DNA of 64,000 nucleotides from Trifolium pratense. Its lineage: Eukaryota > Streptophyta > Magnoliopsida > Fabales > Fabaceae. Position numbers and translations under genes: made by a program. Where the stretch lies: positions 48,038,409 to 48,102,408 of the forward strand of contig NC_060065.1 in the NCBI RefSeq assembly GCF_020283565.1, given 5' to 3'. The notes below the pieces were generated by a model. That model made no database searches. It was not told the origin of the DNA and saw only the letters and a list, made by a program, of their open reading frames with translations. The first letter of the stretch is position 1; the number at the start of each line of letters is the position of its first letter. Below, piece after piece: positions 45,735 to 57,307 of the stretch.

Positions 45735-47053
45735 CTATGTTGGCACCTCCACATATCCCCCACCTCTATCTATTAGCTCATATGTATTAATAGAAATAGA
45801 AAAAAAATATATATACATGGAAGATAAACGGCCAACAAGTTGTGCCGCTAGTCCTTTCTGAATGGCAAAACCAATCATTTTGAAAACAACATACATAGAC
45901 CTAGGAGAGACAACATTGTTATGCATGACCTTTTGAACTATTTTCCAAAGATCAATAGCATCTGGTGCTAAGAAGTCAAAAGTGTCAAACGTAAAAGGTG
46001 TTGTGAATTCGGATTGAATCACATCAATAATCCTTGATGTGTGGAGCAAATCGAATAAGCAATCAAAACGTGGAAATAGCAATAATAATCACGAACAAAA
46101 TATAAGCAATAAAACTGTAAAGAACACGAAGCAATTGTTTACCCAGTTCAGTCAAAACCGACCTACTCTGGGGGAGAGAGCCACTCTCCGTTCCACTATC
46201 AATGAAAAGCTTGATTACAACGAGATTCACTACAAAAGATTTGCAAGAATTAGACTTCAACCCTAATTCTACCCTTTTCCCAAATCTCTTCCCGTGACCA
46301 AGAGATTTCAATGATAAGTGATTACAAGATGAAAGAATCAACACCCAAAACCTAGAGATGAACCAAGAGTAACCCTCTTAACCCTAGCCGCCTGGGGCGC
46401 CAAAACAGAGAGCCCCTTTTTTCCTGCTTCAAATTTCGCCCGGGGCACAGGTTTTTCGCCCGGGGCGGAAAACAGCAGACTAGTGTTGTTTTTTTCTTCA
46501 CGTTTTCAAGGCAAATTTGCAACAAAAGGTATAAAAGCATGTTGATTGTCAGAACATTTTTTTTATGTTTGGTCACTTTGCTTGAAGCAGCTTTGAGGGC
46601 CGCTTGACCCACAATAAAATCCACTGTTCTCAATCCTACAAGTGGGGAAACTCCAGTCAAGTCCACACAAGCATGCTTCCCTCCTATCCGACCGTAAACG
46701 AGAACATCTACAGGTATAAGTGTCGATCTCCCTTCTTGTGGGTCAGTCAAAAAGTTCACAGGCGTCTCTTTCTTCACAGATACACTGGCGTGCTTAAGAA
46801 TGTCACAAAGAACATCTCTGACAAAGTCATGCCTATATTTGAAGTCTGGAAGCTCCTTACAATGAACTGCATGCTCCCTAAATTGATCCAGACACACTTT
46901 ACGATAAACATGGCAAACCTCATCAATAGGAAATATAGGAATCATGAGACGGTATCTGAGAAAGTGTGGCACTCTACCGGTGACATATGTTGTCTTAACC
47001 CATCGATGAGGATAGTTAAAAGAAAATCTTGAGCATGAGATGCGTTCAAACAC
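45735..47053 (-). pseudogene. Retroelement-type ORF (C-terminal part), split by a solo LTR
   Basis: The minus strand shows FNYPHRWVKTTYVTGRVPHF, FREHAVHCKELPDFKYRHDF, VKKETPVNFLTDPQ and GGKHACVDLTGVSPLVGLRT. A frameshift follows near 46560. After the insertion the frame resumes as FDTFDFLAPDAIDLWKIVQK ... VSPRSMYVVFKMIGFAIQKG. I remember this sequence type as the C-terminal region of a family of plant reverse-transcriptase-bearing predicted proteins in clovers and relatives. The exact element class is uncertain and its RT domain is not in the window. It is dead: frameshifted, 5'-truncated and interrupted. Confidence 0.65.
45999..46524. mobile_element. Solo LTR (526 bp) with 5-bp target duplication
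   Basis: Starts TGTTGTGAATTC and ends TTTGCAACA, the TGTTG..CAACA form of LTR ends, between AAAGG repeats at 45994-45998 and 46525-46529. The retroelement ORF reads up to one side and resumes on the other, confirming an insertion. No internal retrotransposon sequence, so probably left by LTR-LTR recombination. Confidence 0.75.
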
Positions 47054-47740
47054 TCAAATTCATTTTTTATTTAGGATAATGATTCATTATACGCATGGAT
47101 CGGGCAAATCCGGTCGATCCAGTCAAACCCACTCAATCCAACCAAAAAATTGGATTGGATAGAGAAAGTGGGTGGATATGGATTTCAAAAATGAAAAATG
47201 CATTAAAAAATTGAGTTCCGAGTAAAATCAGACCCAACCCAAAAAACCCACTAACCACTAGTGCTATGTTTTTTGAAATTTTTTATGAAAATAATAAAGA
47301 TTTTGTCATTTAATCATTAAATATTTTTATATTGAAAATAAGTTATACTATTTTTTAAGAAAATAAAATGATATATATTGAATAATTTTTATAAACAAAT
47401 ATGATAATTCATCGCACTATTTTAAATAAATAAATAAAAATATTGAATAATTTTCATAAACAAATATGATGATTCTTCGTTTAGTCATTTGATATTAAAA
47501 AAAAAAAATTCATTTGGATAACACACTATCCAACCCGTAAATTAGTGGGTATATACAAAAAATAGGTGATTATTTTTTATAGTGGAAAAAAGTTACACTA
47601 TTTTTCAAAAAAATACAATGGTTGAGTTACTTTTATGAAAAAATATGATGATTCGACATTTATATTTTTAATATAAAAAAATGAAAAAAAAATCGGATAA
47701 CCCACTACCCAACCCAACCTAAATAATGTAATTGTTATCC
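47054..47740. other. Intergenic, unidentified repeat
   Basis: Contains a decayed repeat with CCCAACCCA / TGGGTTGG-type motifs near 47100-47250 and again near 47525 and 47700. No coding region. Confidence 0.4.
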
Positions 47741-47849
47741 GCCGATAATGTAAAACTTTTTTTTGAGATGCATTAAATCAAATATATCCACAAATATCTA
47801 TATTGTGAATTGTTATATACTTATAGGATAGAATATATGTATAGGATCG

Positions 47850-48003
47850 TGCTAAACAGTGTTTCGAGGAACTTGTTAAGCATAACAAAAAAAAAAGATA
47901 AAATTAATATTGAAAAGACAATTTTTTGAATGCATGTATTTCAAAACAAGATTTCTATTTTAATAAGTTTAACTGGTATCCCCGATCCGGACACTGTTTA
48001 ACA
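47850..48003. mobile_element. MITE, second of the pair, inside the ALMT relic
   Basis: TGCTAAACAGTG at the left and CACTGTTTAACA at the right, with the interior shared with 23816-23989. It splits a stretch that is continuous in ALMT-A intron 4 (16230-16290). Confidence 0.75.
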
Positions 48004-48142
48004 TTTTTCATATGTATACGCAAATTTTATAGCGTCAATGTATATACGATAATTTCTTAAAGGCTTAATGAGATGAATTGATGATTTTTTTGTTTGTTTT
48101 GAATAAGATGTTATGCCAGAGAACATAGTAATTGGTCATCAC

Positions 48143-48248
48143 CATTGTTTCTTCATTGCTTTTTGAGGAGAGGACACTTTTATATCTTTCAAGAAATTGC
48201 TTAGCATTCTCTCGGCTTCTGTATTTTCTGAATTGTTATCTCCAAATT
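48143..48248 (-). pseudogene. ALMT: Decayed ALMT exon 4 relic
   Basis: Minus-strand sequence matches exon 4 of copies A and B (AAGCAATTTCTTGAAAGATA, TAAAAGTGTCCTCTCCTCAA, GAAGAAACAATG|GTGA). Its acceptor is lost (ACATAATTTGG in place of GCAGGATTTGG) and bases are missing after GGAGAT. Flanks at 47740-48142 match intron 4 of copy A and 48249-48300 match intron 3. No exon 1-3, 5 or 6 partner lies nearby, so a further A/B-type ALMT copy once stood here. Confidence 0.85.
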
Positions 48249-48512
48249 ATGTGTTTGACACTGATTCCATTAGTTTGACAGTTTGAGATCTCTTGCGTTT
48301 AAATATTATTTTGTAGTGTAGGGTGATCTACAATATTTGTACAATGTAGTGATGTAATGTAACGTTTGAAGTTGAGAAAAACATAAGAAAGGTGAGTTGA
48401 AAAATATTAAATTGTATTGTAAACACAATAAAAAATATACAAATTAATAATAGTGGGATTATTTTTCAACCTAGATCTCTTTCTTAAAACACATTCGGTG
48501 TCTGAACTCATA

Positions 48513-50775
48513 TCACTGAACTATATCTTCTGGAACTATCGTAATAACATGTTGAGGTCCACTACTATTACAACATGGTTGTGGAACTTCTTTTTGATCC
48601 TCGGGAGCAACGTTACTTTCTTTGTTCTTAAATTTTGCTAAGGTGGATAATTCTTGTACGGACTCTACAAGTTTTTCAATGGAACAAACCACATCAAGCA
48701 ATAATGAAGCTACCGTTACAACAGGAACAACCTCAAACAAATTTGTGTCTTCCCATAATTTTGTTTTAATCATGGATTTAAGGTTTGTGGCATAAATCTT
48801 AGATGTTGTAATGTGAGTTTTTGCTGAAGTTGGTGGAATCATTTTGTGGATTGATATTGCTAATTGCTTTAAAGCCTTTCCTGTTTCTATGCTTATTTGA
48901 ATGCATGGTTCTTGTATTTTGCTTCTGATTTCCTTTGGTGTCTATAAACATATTAAAAAATAAGTCATTAATTTCTCCGAAAATACTCAACTATATACAA
49001 TAAAAATAAGAAAGGTGTTACATTATAGTATCAGAACCTTAGTAAAATTGACAAGGAAGCCATCAAGGGCATCAATCCGATATGCGCATTGCCTTGATAG
49101 GTTTCCAATCTTTTGATATTGTTGCCATGGATGACGATATCCAAAACGTCCATGGCAAGGCTCCCACCTCGCAAAATTCATCTGCAAAAATATAAAGAAT
49201 TGAACTACTTAATAAGTTGTTAATAGTGACAGATCTAGAAATTTTAAGTCGTACGTACGAGTAAAACTCATAAATCGATTTTGTTTTGTTCTCCGTACCA
49301 AGTTATCTTCAACTTGTTTTGAATTAAGAACACTCTTATATCCTTGCATAAGTGATTTATTTGATTCTCCAGCCTCTAATGTTCCAAAATATTCATCACC
49401 AAAACCTACAATTTTGCAAACATATATTGTCAATATCAACAATTATTAAACATTAAATTTAGTACATGTATAATTCCATAATAAAAATTGACTTGCTTAC
49501 ACACCTTCTAAAAATTTGCTTAGTTTTTCAATGTTATTTGATACTAGATTTTGAAGATCACAACCAGCCCAAACAGGGCACAATAAAATGTTAACCAACA
49601 CAGAAATTAATCCACCAACTAGAATTGTTGTTACCCTATCTTGTGCAGTGTCAATTATCTCATGCTCTCTAAAGCTTGATACACATACCAAACAATATGT
49701 CAAGATAAACACTAGCAAACCATAATCATATCTAGCTTTCATTTTAGGTAAAAATCTAATATATGTCACCCCTGCAGCTGAAACAATTCAAAAAAAAAAA
49801 TGTATTAGTTAATTTTATTTTAGATACTTGTTTCTAATAATGAAATTGTGGAGAGAAAAAAAATGGACAAGTAAATATTACTTGCTAGAAATATTATGAT
49901 TCCAAGAAGTATGGATTCCATTATTGTATTTCCACTTGAAATTAAATGAACTATATAATATGATCCAAGTCCAAGAACACCAGCCAAAAATGTTGCAAAA
50001 CCTCTATTTAAACCTTTTCCAAGCGTTGCTCCTGCATGTGCCACATAATCAAATTAATTACCTACAAGGTAAAAATCAAGTCTACATTTTTAAATATTTT
50101 TTTATTAATATTATTTCATTAATAATTATGAAATAATTGTCCAAAAAAATTTATTCGTCGCCTGAGAGATTCGAACTCTCACGGGGAAACCCCATGTACT
50201 TAGCAGGCACACGCCTTAACCACTCGGCCAAAGCGACATTGTTAAAATACATAGAAAAGAAAAATATGTTAAATATTTTTCTTATGCACAAAATATTTTT
50301 AATTTATAAAACTCCTCTAATGCGAATTGTTCGGGATAACCCGAGTTCCATTCCTAGCAAGAACAATTCTTGACAAGGTTTTGTTTACATCGCTGCCAAA
50401 GTCTGGATTGTCGGGGTCATGTCCTTTGATTCAGAGGGTTAATAAAAAAAAACATGATTAAAACTAAAAACATAAGGGAAAAAAGAAAAAACAGAAGAAC
50501 TTACCTACAGAGAATTAAGAGACAACAATGACAGTGATAACAGCCCACATTGCAGAAGAACCAAAACTATCATAAAGTGGTTTAAAATAGTAAAATGTTG
50601 AAACCAATGTAATGGCAAGTGATACTTTCAAAGAATGAATAACCCTTCTAGGATCATCTTTTCCTAGTTTGTTCAATTGCAACATTACATTGATTACATT
50701 AGCAATAAATTCACTTGGCAAGTTCATTAAACATTGCCAACACTTTGTGATCACCATGCTATGAAAATTGTACAA
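48513..50775 (-). pseudogene. ALMT: ALMT family copy C, one in-frame stop in exon 1
   Basis: Six exons are visible: 50775-50505, 50031-49882, 49777-49505, 49405-49299, 49181-49038 and 48941-48513, all GT..AG. Exons 1 and 3 have the same lengths (271, 273) as copies A and B. Key sequence is intact: [62 protein letters not shown] and ARWEPCHGRFGYRHPW. The total would be 458 codons. A TAA at 50515-50517 (codon 87), in the second membrane segment, ends the first exon's frame four codons before the donor. No other lesion is seen, so this is a very young pseudogene, a null allele, or a sequence error. It is clearly more diverged than A is from B. A tRNA-Ser gene lies in intron 1. Confidence 0.82.
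50156..50237 (-). tRNA. tRNA-Ser-GCU: tRNA-Ser (GCU anticodon)
   Basis: The 82-nt minus-strand sequence folds as a class II tRNA. Acceptor arms GTCGCTT and AGGCGAC pair, with discriminator G. The D-arm has TGGCCGAGTGG (A-box). The anticodon stem TGTGC/GTACA encloses CTGCTAA with anticodon GCT. The long variable arm is GGGG-TTT-CCCC, as expected for serine, and the T-arm contains GAGTTCGAATCTC (B-box). A T7 run 8 bases downstream is a good Pol III terminator. There is no intron. It reads AGC/AGU serine codons. It lies wholly inside intron 1 of ALMT copy C, same strand. Confidence 0.97.
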
Positions 50776-52197
50776 CCCTAGTTAAAAGTTATAGAAAATT
50801 CTTTTTATGTGTGATTGGTTTATATCTTTGGTTGTAATTATTTGAAGCTTCTGCTCTATTGGAAAATGGAAGAGCAGATAGCTTTAGAAGGTAATTGAGG
50901 TTTATATCCTATTTATAGCTGAGAGAAGAGCACACACAAGTCATAGAAAGTTTGACTACTTTTTTTATGCTACTATTATTTTATTTAGATTACATGTTTT
51001 TCTAGCATCGTCTTCACTCAACTCTCCTACGGTTTATTGAGGCAACTTTTTAGGTTTCGAGAGTTCACCAAGGACACGACGTACCTAAAAGTAACGCTTA
51101 ATATTACTAATTCAAAAAAATATATATTGATTACTAAAAGATTACGAAAGAAGTAAGAAATTTTGAAAGAAATCGCGCAAGTTTTTTTGAGATATAACTA
51201 TTGTTCCTCATTGGATCAATAATTCTTGAGTTTTATAAGTTTAATATCATCACCAATAATATATGTCTCATTCTTAATCTCGCACCAACCTTACGAAATA
51301 TATCTTCTTCTAAGCTAACTTTAGAGAATAATATACAACTTCAAATCTATTTAACACTACTAAAATTATAAGTAATAAAAAATTTAAGAGTTTTACACAC
51401 TAGTGACTTTTGTCAACCATCACTAGAATTACTAAGAATTTTTGTTGTTACTTAATTCAACTTTTTTAATTACTGATATATGACGGTAAATCACTTATGA
51501 AAGTCGTCCACCATACACCTAACAAAACTTTTTTTTTTTTTTTTGAGGTAAGGTTCAACTAAACATTCCTAGGATTACAAAAAAAGTAATACAAATTTGA
51601 AGAGCTAATTTTAAGTGTTGTGTACACTATACATGCATATGCCTTGGTGGGTTTTAACAACGGCTGCTATAGCCACCGGGTTTGAAGACACATATACATG
51701 TTTTCTCTTTAATTATTTGCTTTGCTTTTCAATATATTTTGTCTTATAACAACCGGCGGCGACCACCGGCAGCCACTACTGATGGCGAGATTGCAAAAAG
51801 ATGTGTGTAAAGTTGCATAAAAAGAGCTTAAGTAACATATTTTAAGGGGATTGATCATATTATATAATTGAACTTGATTTTAACATACTAAAATATGATG
51901 CACCCACTGGTTAGTGGTTAGTACTTTGAATACTAATTAATTAATTAATTAATTAATTAATCATTTAATTAGTGGTGTACAACTCTTATGGATTATACAC
52001 GATTATCGATCTCCACCATTCGAAGTTAGAAGAGATGAACAAAAAAGTTGATGGGCGTATCATATAGTAATTAAAACGCACTATGGACGATCAAATGATA
52101 AACCGGGGCATATAATTATATATACTCCTTTGTTCCTTACATTTTATATTTTTAAATAAAGAAAAGTTTATTAAATATAAACAAAGAATACAAAAAC
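50776..52197. other. Intergenic between ALMT-C and the Copia element
   Basis: AT-rich, no gene. 51920-51962 contains a short (AATT)n tract. 51630-51790 has a GC-richer stretch with CACCGG/CCGGCGGCGACCACCGG. The ALMT-C promoter should lie in the first few hundred bases. Confidence 0.45.
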
Positions 52198-53107
52198 TGT
52201 TGAAATAAAACTGTACTTCTCATTGATCACTAACAACAATACAAGCCTATATAGACAAAGTCCCAAACACACAAAACAGTTTTTTGACTTAGGCAAGGCA
52301 AGCCCATAGTCAGGCTAGGCACACGCACTGGCGGAACTAGGGGGTGGCTGGGGTGGGCCGCGGCCACCCTCGAAAAAATGAGAAATTACTTTAATACCCT
52401 TAGTAATTTTATAATATTAAATGTATATATATTTATTTGCACACATAGAGTATTAAAAGTTGTGCGTAGCACAGTGGTAGTTCAAGTAGTCATAATGCCC
52501 TTGCATCTTGGGGTCATGAGTTCAACTCTTGCTGGCCCTAGTTTTGATTTTTAGTTCTTTTAAAAAAAGTATGTTCAATACCCAAGATTTGAACCTAAGA
52601 CATTTCACATGCCACTAAACCAATATTATTTTATAGAAAGTTGATTTTTATAGATATAATAATAATAATAATATAAATGATATACCAACACAAACAATAG
52701 ATAATTTCTATTTTTTTTTCTCCAAAAAACAAGCCAACTATTTTCAAATAAAAACAATCATTCTCTTTTATGTATACATGTATTATGATGAAATATATAA
52801 TTTTTTTATGATTAATTTTGTGCAAGTATTAGTTTAAAGTAACACGTGGTACACGTAGAATATTATTTACGGTATGTAATTTAATATTTTTAGGATCAAA
52901 TTTGTATTTTCTATTACTTAAATTTTTGTTAGAAATATAATTTTTTTAGCGGCCCCCCCTAATTTAATTTCCTGGTTCCGCCACTGGGCACACGCGCGCG
53001 CAGGCAAGCTGCTGCAGGCCAGCCTTGCTTGAGGCCCAAGCTATCAACTAAAACACAATTACACATAACAATTGAACTCTACAACAATACAAGTGATCAT
53101 CCTAACA
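52198..53107 (-). repeat. 3' LTR of the Copia element, split by a hAT-type insert
   Basis: Begins TGTTGAAATAAAACTG and ends CATCCTAACA. Without the 661-bp insert and its target repeat it is about 241 bp, against 255 bp for the other LTR; the other LTR has an extra GGCCAAGCTGCA-type repeat. Confidence 0.92.
52326..52986. mobile_element. hAT-type non-autonomous element nested in the LTR
   Basis: Ends CACTGGCGGAACTAG and, reversed, CAGTGGCGGAACCAG, with an 8-bp duplication GGCACACG at 52318-52325 and 52987-52994, the hAT length. 661 bp without transposase. It contains a tRNA-like A-box (TAGCACAGTGG, about 52466) and B-box-like sequence (GAGTTCAACTC, about 52529), and in the other direction GTTTAGTGGCA and GGTTCAAATC (about 52577-52620). 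Confidence 0.85.
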
Positions 53108-53121
53108 ATTGCTCCCCTAAA
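53108..53121 (-). other. Polypurine tract of the Copia element
   Basis: TTTAGGGGAGCAAT directly against the inner edge of the 3' LTR; the usual primer for plus-strand DNA synthesis. Confidence 0.8.
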
Positions 53122-53138
53122 TTGAACATCATTTCCAA

Positions 53139-56100
53139 TCAATTTATCAACTCCAAAGTGCACAAGCCCAGCTTATCTCTATTTCTACTGAAGCTGTCAA
53201 AACTCAATGGCTTGGTCATTATGTCTGCTACTTGCTCAAAGGATGAGCAGTGAACCAGCTGAATTATACCTTCCTTAGTCAAGTCTCTTAAGAAGTGGAA
53301 CCTCACATCTATATGCTTACTTCTTCCATGCATCATAGGATTTTTAGATAGCTTGATTGATGAGCTATTGTCACAGTAAATGGTGATGCAGTTCCCTTTC
53401 CTTGCATCAATAGCAGTCAGAATTCTAGATAACTAAACTCCTTGACATGCACTACCAGCTGCAGCTATAAATTCAGCTTCAGTTGTAGATAATGTCACAA
53501 TTGGTTGTTTCTTGGAAGACCATGACACAGCCTTAGTGCCAATCATAAACACATAGCCAGATGTGCTTCTTCTGTCATCAATGTCACCAGCATAATCAGA
53601 ATCAGACCACCCAACCAGCTCATCTCCTTTACCTCTTTCATACCACAAGCCATAGCTAGTTGTTCCCTTCAAGTATCTGAGTATTCTTTTCACAGCAGCC
53701 ATATGAATTTCAGTTGGTCTTTTCATATATCTTGCCACTAAGCATACAGAAAAAGCTAGATCAGGTCTGGTTGCAAGCAAGTACATCAAGCACCCTACCA
53801 TTTGCTTGTATAAAGTTGAATTGCTGGCTTGTCCTGTCTCATCTTTCTGAAGCTTGCTACTAGGCACAATTGGATTGTTCACACTGTTACAATCACTCAT
53901 CCCAAATCTCTGCAAGATTTCAACTGCATATTTTTGTTGATACAAAAATATTCCATTACCATCTTGCTTTATTTCCACACCAAGGAAGTACCTCATCTTC
54001 CCTAAATCTGTCATTGCAAAATTTCTTTCCATGGAACTCTTGAACTCAGCAAACAATTTCTCACCATTGCCTGTGAAGATCAAGTCATCAACATACAAAC
54101 TTACTAATATAATTCTTCCATCTGTTTCACTCTTGACAAATAGGGTATGCTCATGAGGACATTTTTCAAATCCTTCATGATTAAAGTAAGCTTCTATCTT
54201 GCTGTACCAAGCTCTAGGTGCTTGTTTCAATCCATACAAAGACTTCTTCAGTCTGTACACCAGTTGCTTATTTTCCTTATGATACCCTAGAGGCTGATCT
54301 ACATACACTTCCTCATTGAGTTCTCCATGCAGAAAAGCACTCTTCACATCAAGCTGAAACACATACCAGTTTTTCAAAGCAGCTATAGCAAGAATAGTTC
54401 TGATAGTGTCCCACCTTGCAACAGGTGCAAACACTTCATTGTAGTCAATGCCTTGCTGCTGAGAATAGCCTTTTGCAACCAACCTTGCTCTATATTTTTC
54501 AATCTTGCCCTGTTCATTGTACTTGGTCTTGTATATCCATTTCACTCTAATCTTCTTTACACCAGCTGGTAATTCAGTCAATTCCCAAGTATCATTGCTT
54601 TCAATAGCTGAAATTTCAGCATCCATTGCTTTTCTCCAAATATCATGCTTGCAGGCCTCTTCATAAGAAATGGGATCAGTGCTAGGAGTGAAAATAGCAA
54701 GATTGTGCATCTCAGCATCATCTGTAACAAAATCATCAAGGTATCCTGGTCTTTTTGAAACTCTTTTATCCAAGGGAGGGTTATCTTCTTCATCACTACT
54801 CTCTGAATCTGGAACAATTTAATCACTCACATCATTGTGTTCTCCTTGATCATTATTGTCCCCATTCAAGATTTCATTGTGATCATCATAACCTTCATTC
54901 CCTTCTTCACTGTGTTTGCTTGTTGTGCAAGCATCTGTGTCAGGGATTACTTCTCTTCCCTTAATTGCTTCAACTCCCTTACTTTCCCAATTCCATTGTT
55001 TTGTCTCATCAAATCTTACATCTTTGCTCACAACTATCTTTCTTTTCAAAGGATCATACAGTTTATAGGCCTTGGATTCATCACTTATGCCTAAGTGAAT
55101 GCAGACAATGCTTTTGTCATCAAGCGTTTTCCTCAGATTGTCTGGTACATGAACATAGGTAATGGAACCAAAAACTTTAAAGTGACTTACTGAGGGTTTG
55201 ATTCCACTCCAAGCCTCTTCTGGTGTAACATCTTTTACTGCAAAAGTAGGGCATCTATTGAGTATGTGGACTGACCAGTTGACTGCTTTAGGCCAAAAAT
55301 TCTTTGGTACATTCTTTTCTGACAACATGCATCTCACCATATTCATAATAGTCCTATTCTTCCTTTCAGAAACACCATTCTGTTGAGGTGTATAGGCAGC
55401 TGTAAGTTGTCTTCTGATCCCTTGAACATCACAATATTCATTAAATGTAGTAGATGTATACTCATCACCTCTGTCAGTTCTCAAGCATTGTATCTTGAGT
55501 TTAGTCTCATTCTCCACCATAGCCTTGAACTTCTGAAAGGCAATGAATGCTTCAGACTTTTCACTCAAGAAGTAAGTCCATGTCTTTCTGCTTAGATCAT
55601 CAATAAAGGTGATTAAGTATCTTTTCTTGCCATTAGATTCAGGATTGATAGGGCCACAGATATCAGAGTGTACTAGCTGCAATTTCTCACTAGCTCTCCA
55701 GAGTGTTTTCTTTGGCATGGATTCTCTCTGTTGCTTTCCCTTCATGCAGCTGTCACACTTTTGATCTGGTTCCTTCACATATGGTAGGCCTTGTACCATT
55801 TTCTTCTGGGCCAAGATGTTGATTCCTTTGAAACTCAAGTGTCCGTATCTTTGATGCCAAAGCTGAGCATCATTGGATTGGGTTGCTTTGTAACAATTTG
55901 GAATCAACACTGGTGCTTTGATTATGTACATTCTATTCATTGACATGTGAGTGAACATAATCAATCCCTTTTCTTCATGGTACACCTTGCAAGTGTCATT
56001 CTTGAACACTATTGTGAGATTTTTCTGCTGCAGTTGGCCTATGCTCAACAAATTGTTCTTCAAGCCAGGGAGATAGTACACATTTGTGAGAATTTGAACA

Positions 56101-57152
56101 TACCCTGCAATGTACAACTTCAAATTCCCTTTTCCAACTACAGCCATTTTGGAATCATCTCCTAATTTCACTGAATCTTTAAAACTATCATCATAGTCAA
56201 ACAGCCAATCCTTATTTCCTACCATATGATTACTACATCCTGAATCTAGAAACCAAATTTCATACTTACTTTCATTGTTGCTTTCAAAATCTTTAGTACC
56301 TTGAGCCATAAGCAAGATTTCTCCAGCCTCATCAAATTCAAACTCTGCATAGTTTGCATTATCTTCATCCCAACTTGGACATTCAGATTGAAAATGGCCT
56401 AGCTTGTGACATTTGTAGCATTCAACATTTTCTTTGTTGAATCTACCTCTGCCACGTCCTCTCCCTCTACCACCATCTCTTCCTCCACGCCCTCTCCCTC
56501 TACCACCATTGTTACTCACTTTCAAGACTTGTTCTTCATCTCTTTGACCTTTCATTCTATGTTCATGAACAAGTAGACTGCTTTGCAATTGATCCACAGT
56601 CCAAGTAGTGACATCGTTTGATTCCTCAATTGAACAAGCTACATAGTTGAATCTTGAAGTTAGAGAACGCAAGATTTTCTCAACTACTATACCTTGAGTC
56701 ATAGGTTCACCGTGCATCTTCATCTTGTTAACAATGGTTAGGGTGCGTGAGAAATAGTCATTAATTGACTCACCAATCTTCATATTCAGAGATTCATATT
56801 CTTTTCTCAGAGCTTGCAGCTGAGCTCTCTTCACTTTTGATGATCCTTGATACTTCAATCGCATAGAATCCCAAATATCCTTAGCTGTATCTCTAGAAAG
56901 GATGGTTTCAAGAATCGTGCGATCGATTGCTTGAAACAGATAATTCTTTGCCTTCAGATCTTTCAATCTACTTTCTTCAGATGATTTCAATTGCTCCTGC
57001 GTTGCATTTGCAGGTGCCACAATCACGCCATTCTCGATCAAATCCCAATATTCTTTAGAACGTAACAAATTTTCCATAAGCATGGCCCAATGATCATAGA
57101 AGCCATCAAATCTTGGTATAGAAGGTTGCATATAGTTGCTTGAATCAGCCAT
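53139..57152 (-). pseudogene. Copia gag-pol polyprotein, broken by two stops
   Basis: One frame runs from 57152 to 53139 with two in-frame stops, at 54819-54821 and near 53430. In order it encodes gag with a CCHC zinc knuckle (CYKCHKLGHFQSEC), protease (WFLDSGCSNHM), integrase with its H-H-C-C finger (HQRYGHLSFKG, CDSCMKGKQ) and core (HSDICGP, RTDRGDEYTS, TPQQNGVSERKN), reverse transcriptase (QLDVKSAFLHGEL, LYVDDLIFTGN) and RNase H (SDSDYAGDIDDRRSTSGYVF; MTKPL near the end). The first stop separates integrase from RT; the second lies in RNase H. No frameshift was seen. The product is inactive as a single polyprotein. Confidence 0.93.
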
Positions 57153-57296
57153 GGAAGCTAGAATCGAAGCTTTCTTGAAAAAGGAGAATGGAAAAGTTTG
57201 TTGTAACTGACTAACTGACTTTTGTTCTTTTGGTCTTTGTGTAACTAACTACGGTTATTTGCCAAAGAGGAGGTTTGGATCGATTTAAAAGGTATA

Positions 57297-57305
57297 CTGA
57301 TACCA
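57297..57305 (-). other. Primer-binding site of the Copia element
   Basis: TGGTATCAG two bases inside the 5' LTR matches the complement of the initiator tRNA-Met 3' end, the usual Copia primer. Confidence 0.85.
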
Positions 57306-57307
57306 AT

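Noticed and set aside
46604..47032. 142-codon plus-strand frame
   Set aside because: It is antisense to the retroelement ORF, whose minus-strand translation has recognisable conserved motifs.
50137..50373. 78-codon plus-strand frame
   Set aside because: It reads across the tRNA-Ser gene in antisense; the tRNA explains the sequence.
53139..57152. Copia polyprotein considered as an active gene
   Set aside because: Two in-frame stops split it, one before reverse transcriptase and one in RNase H.
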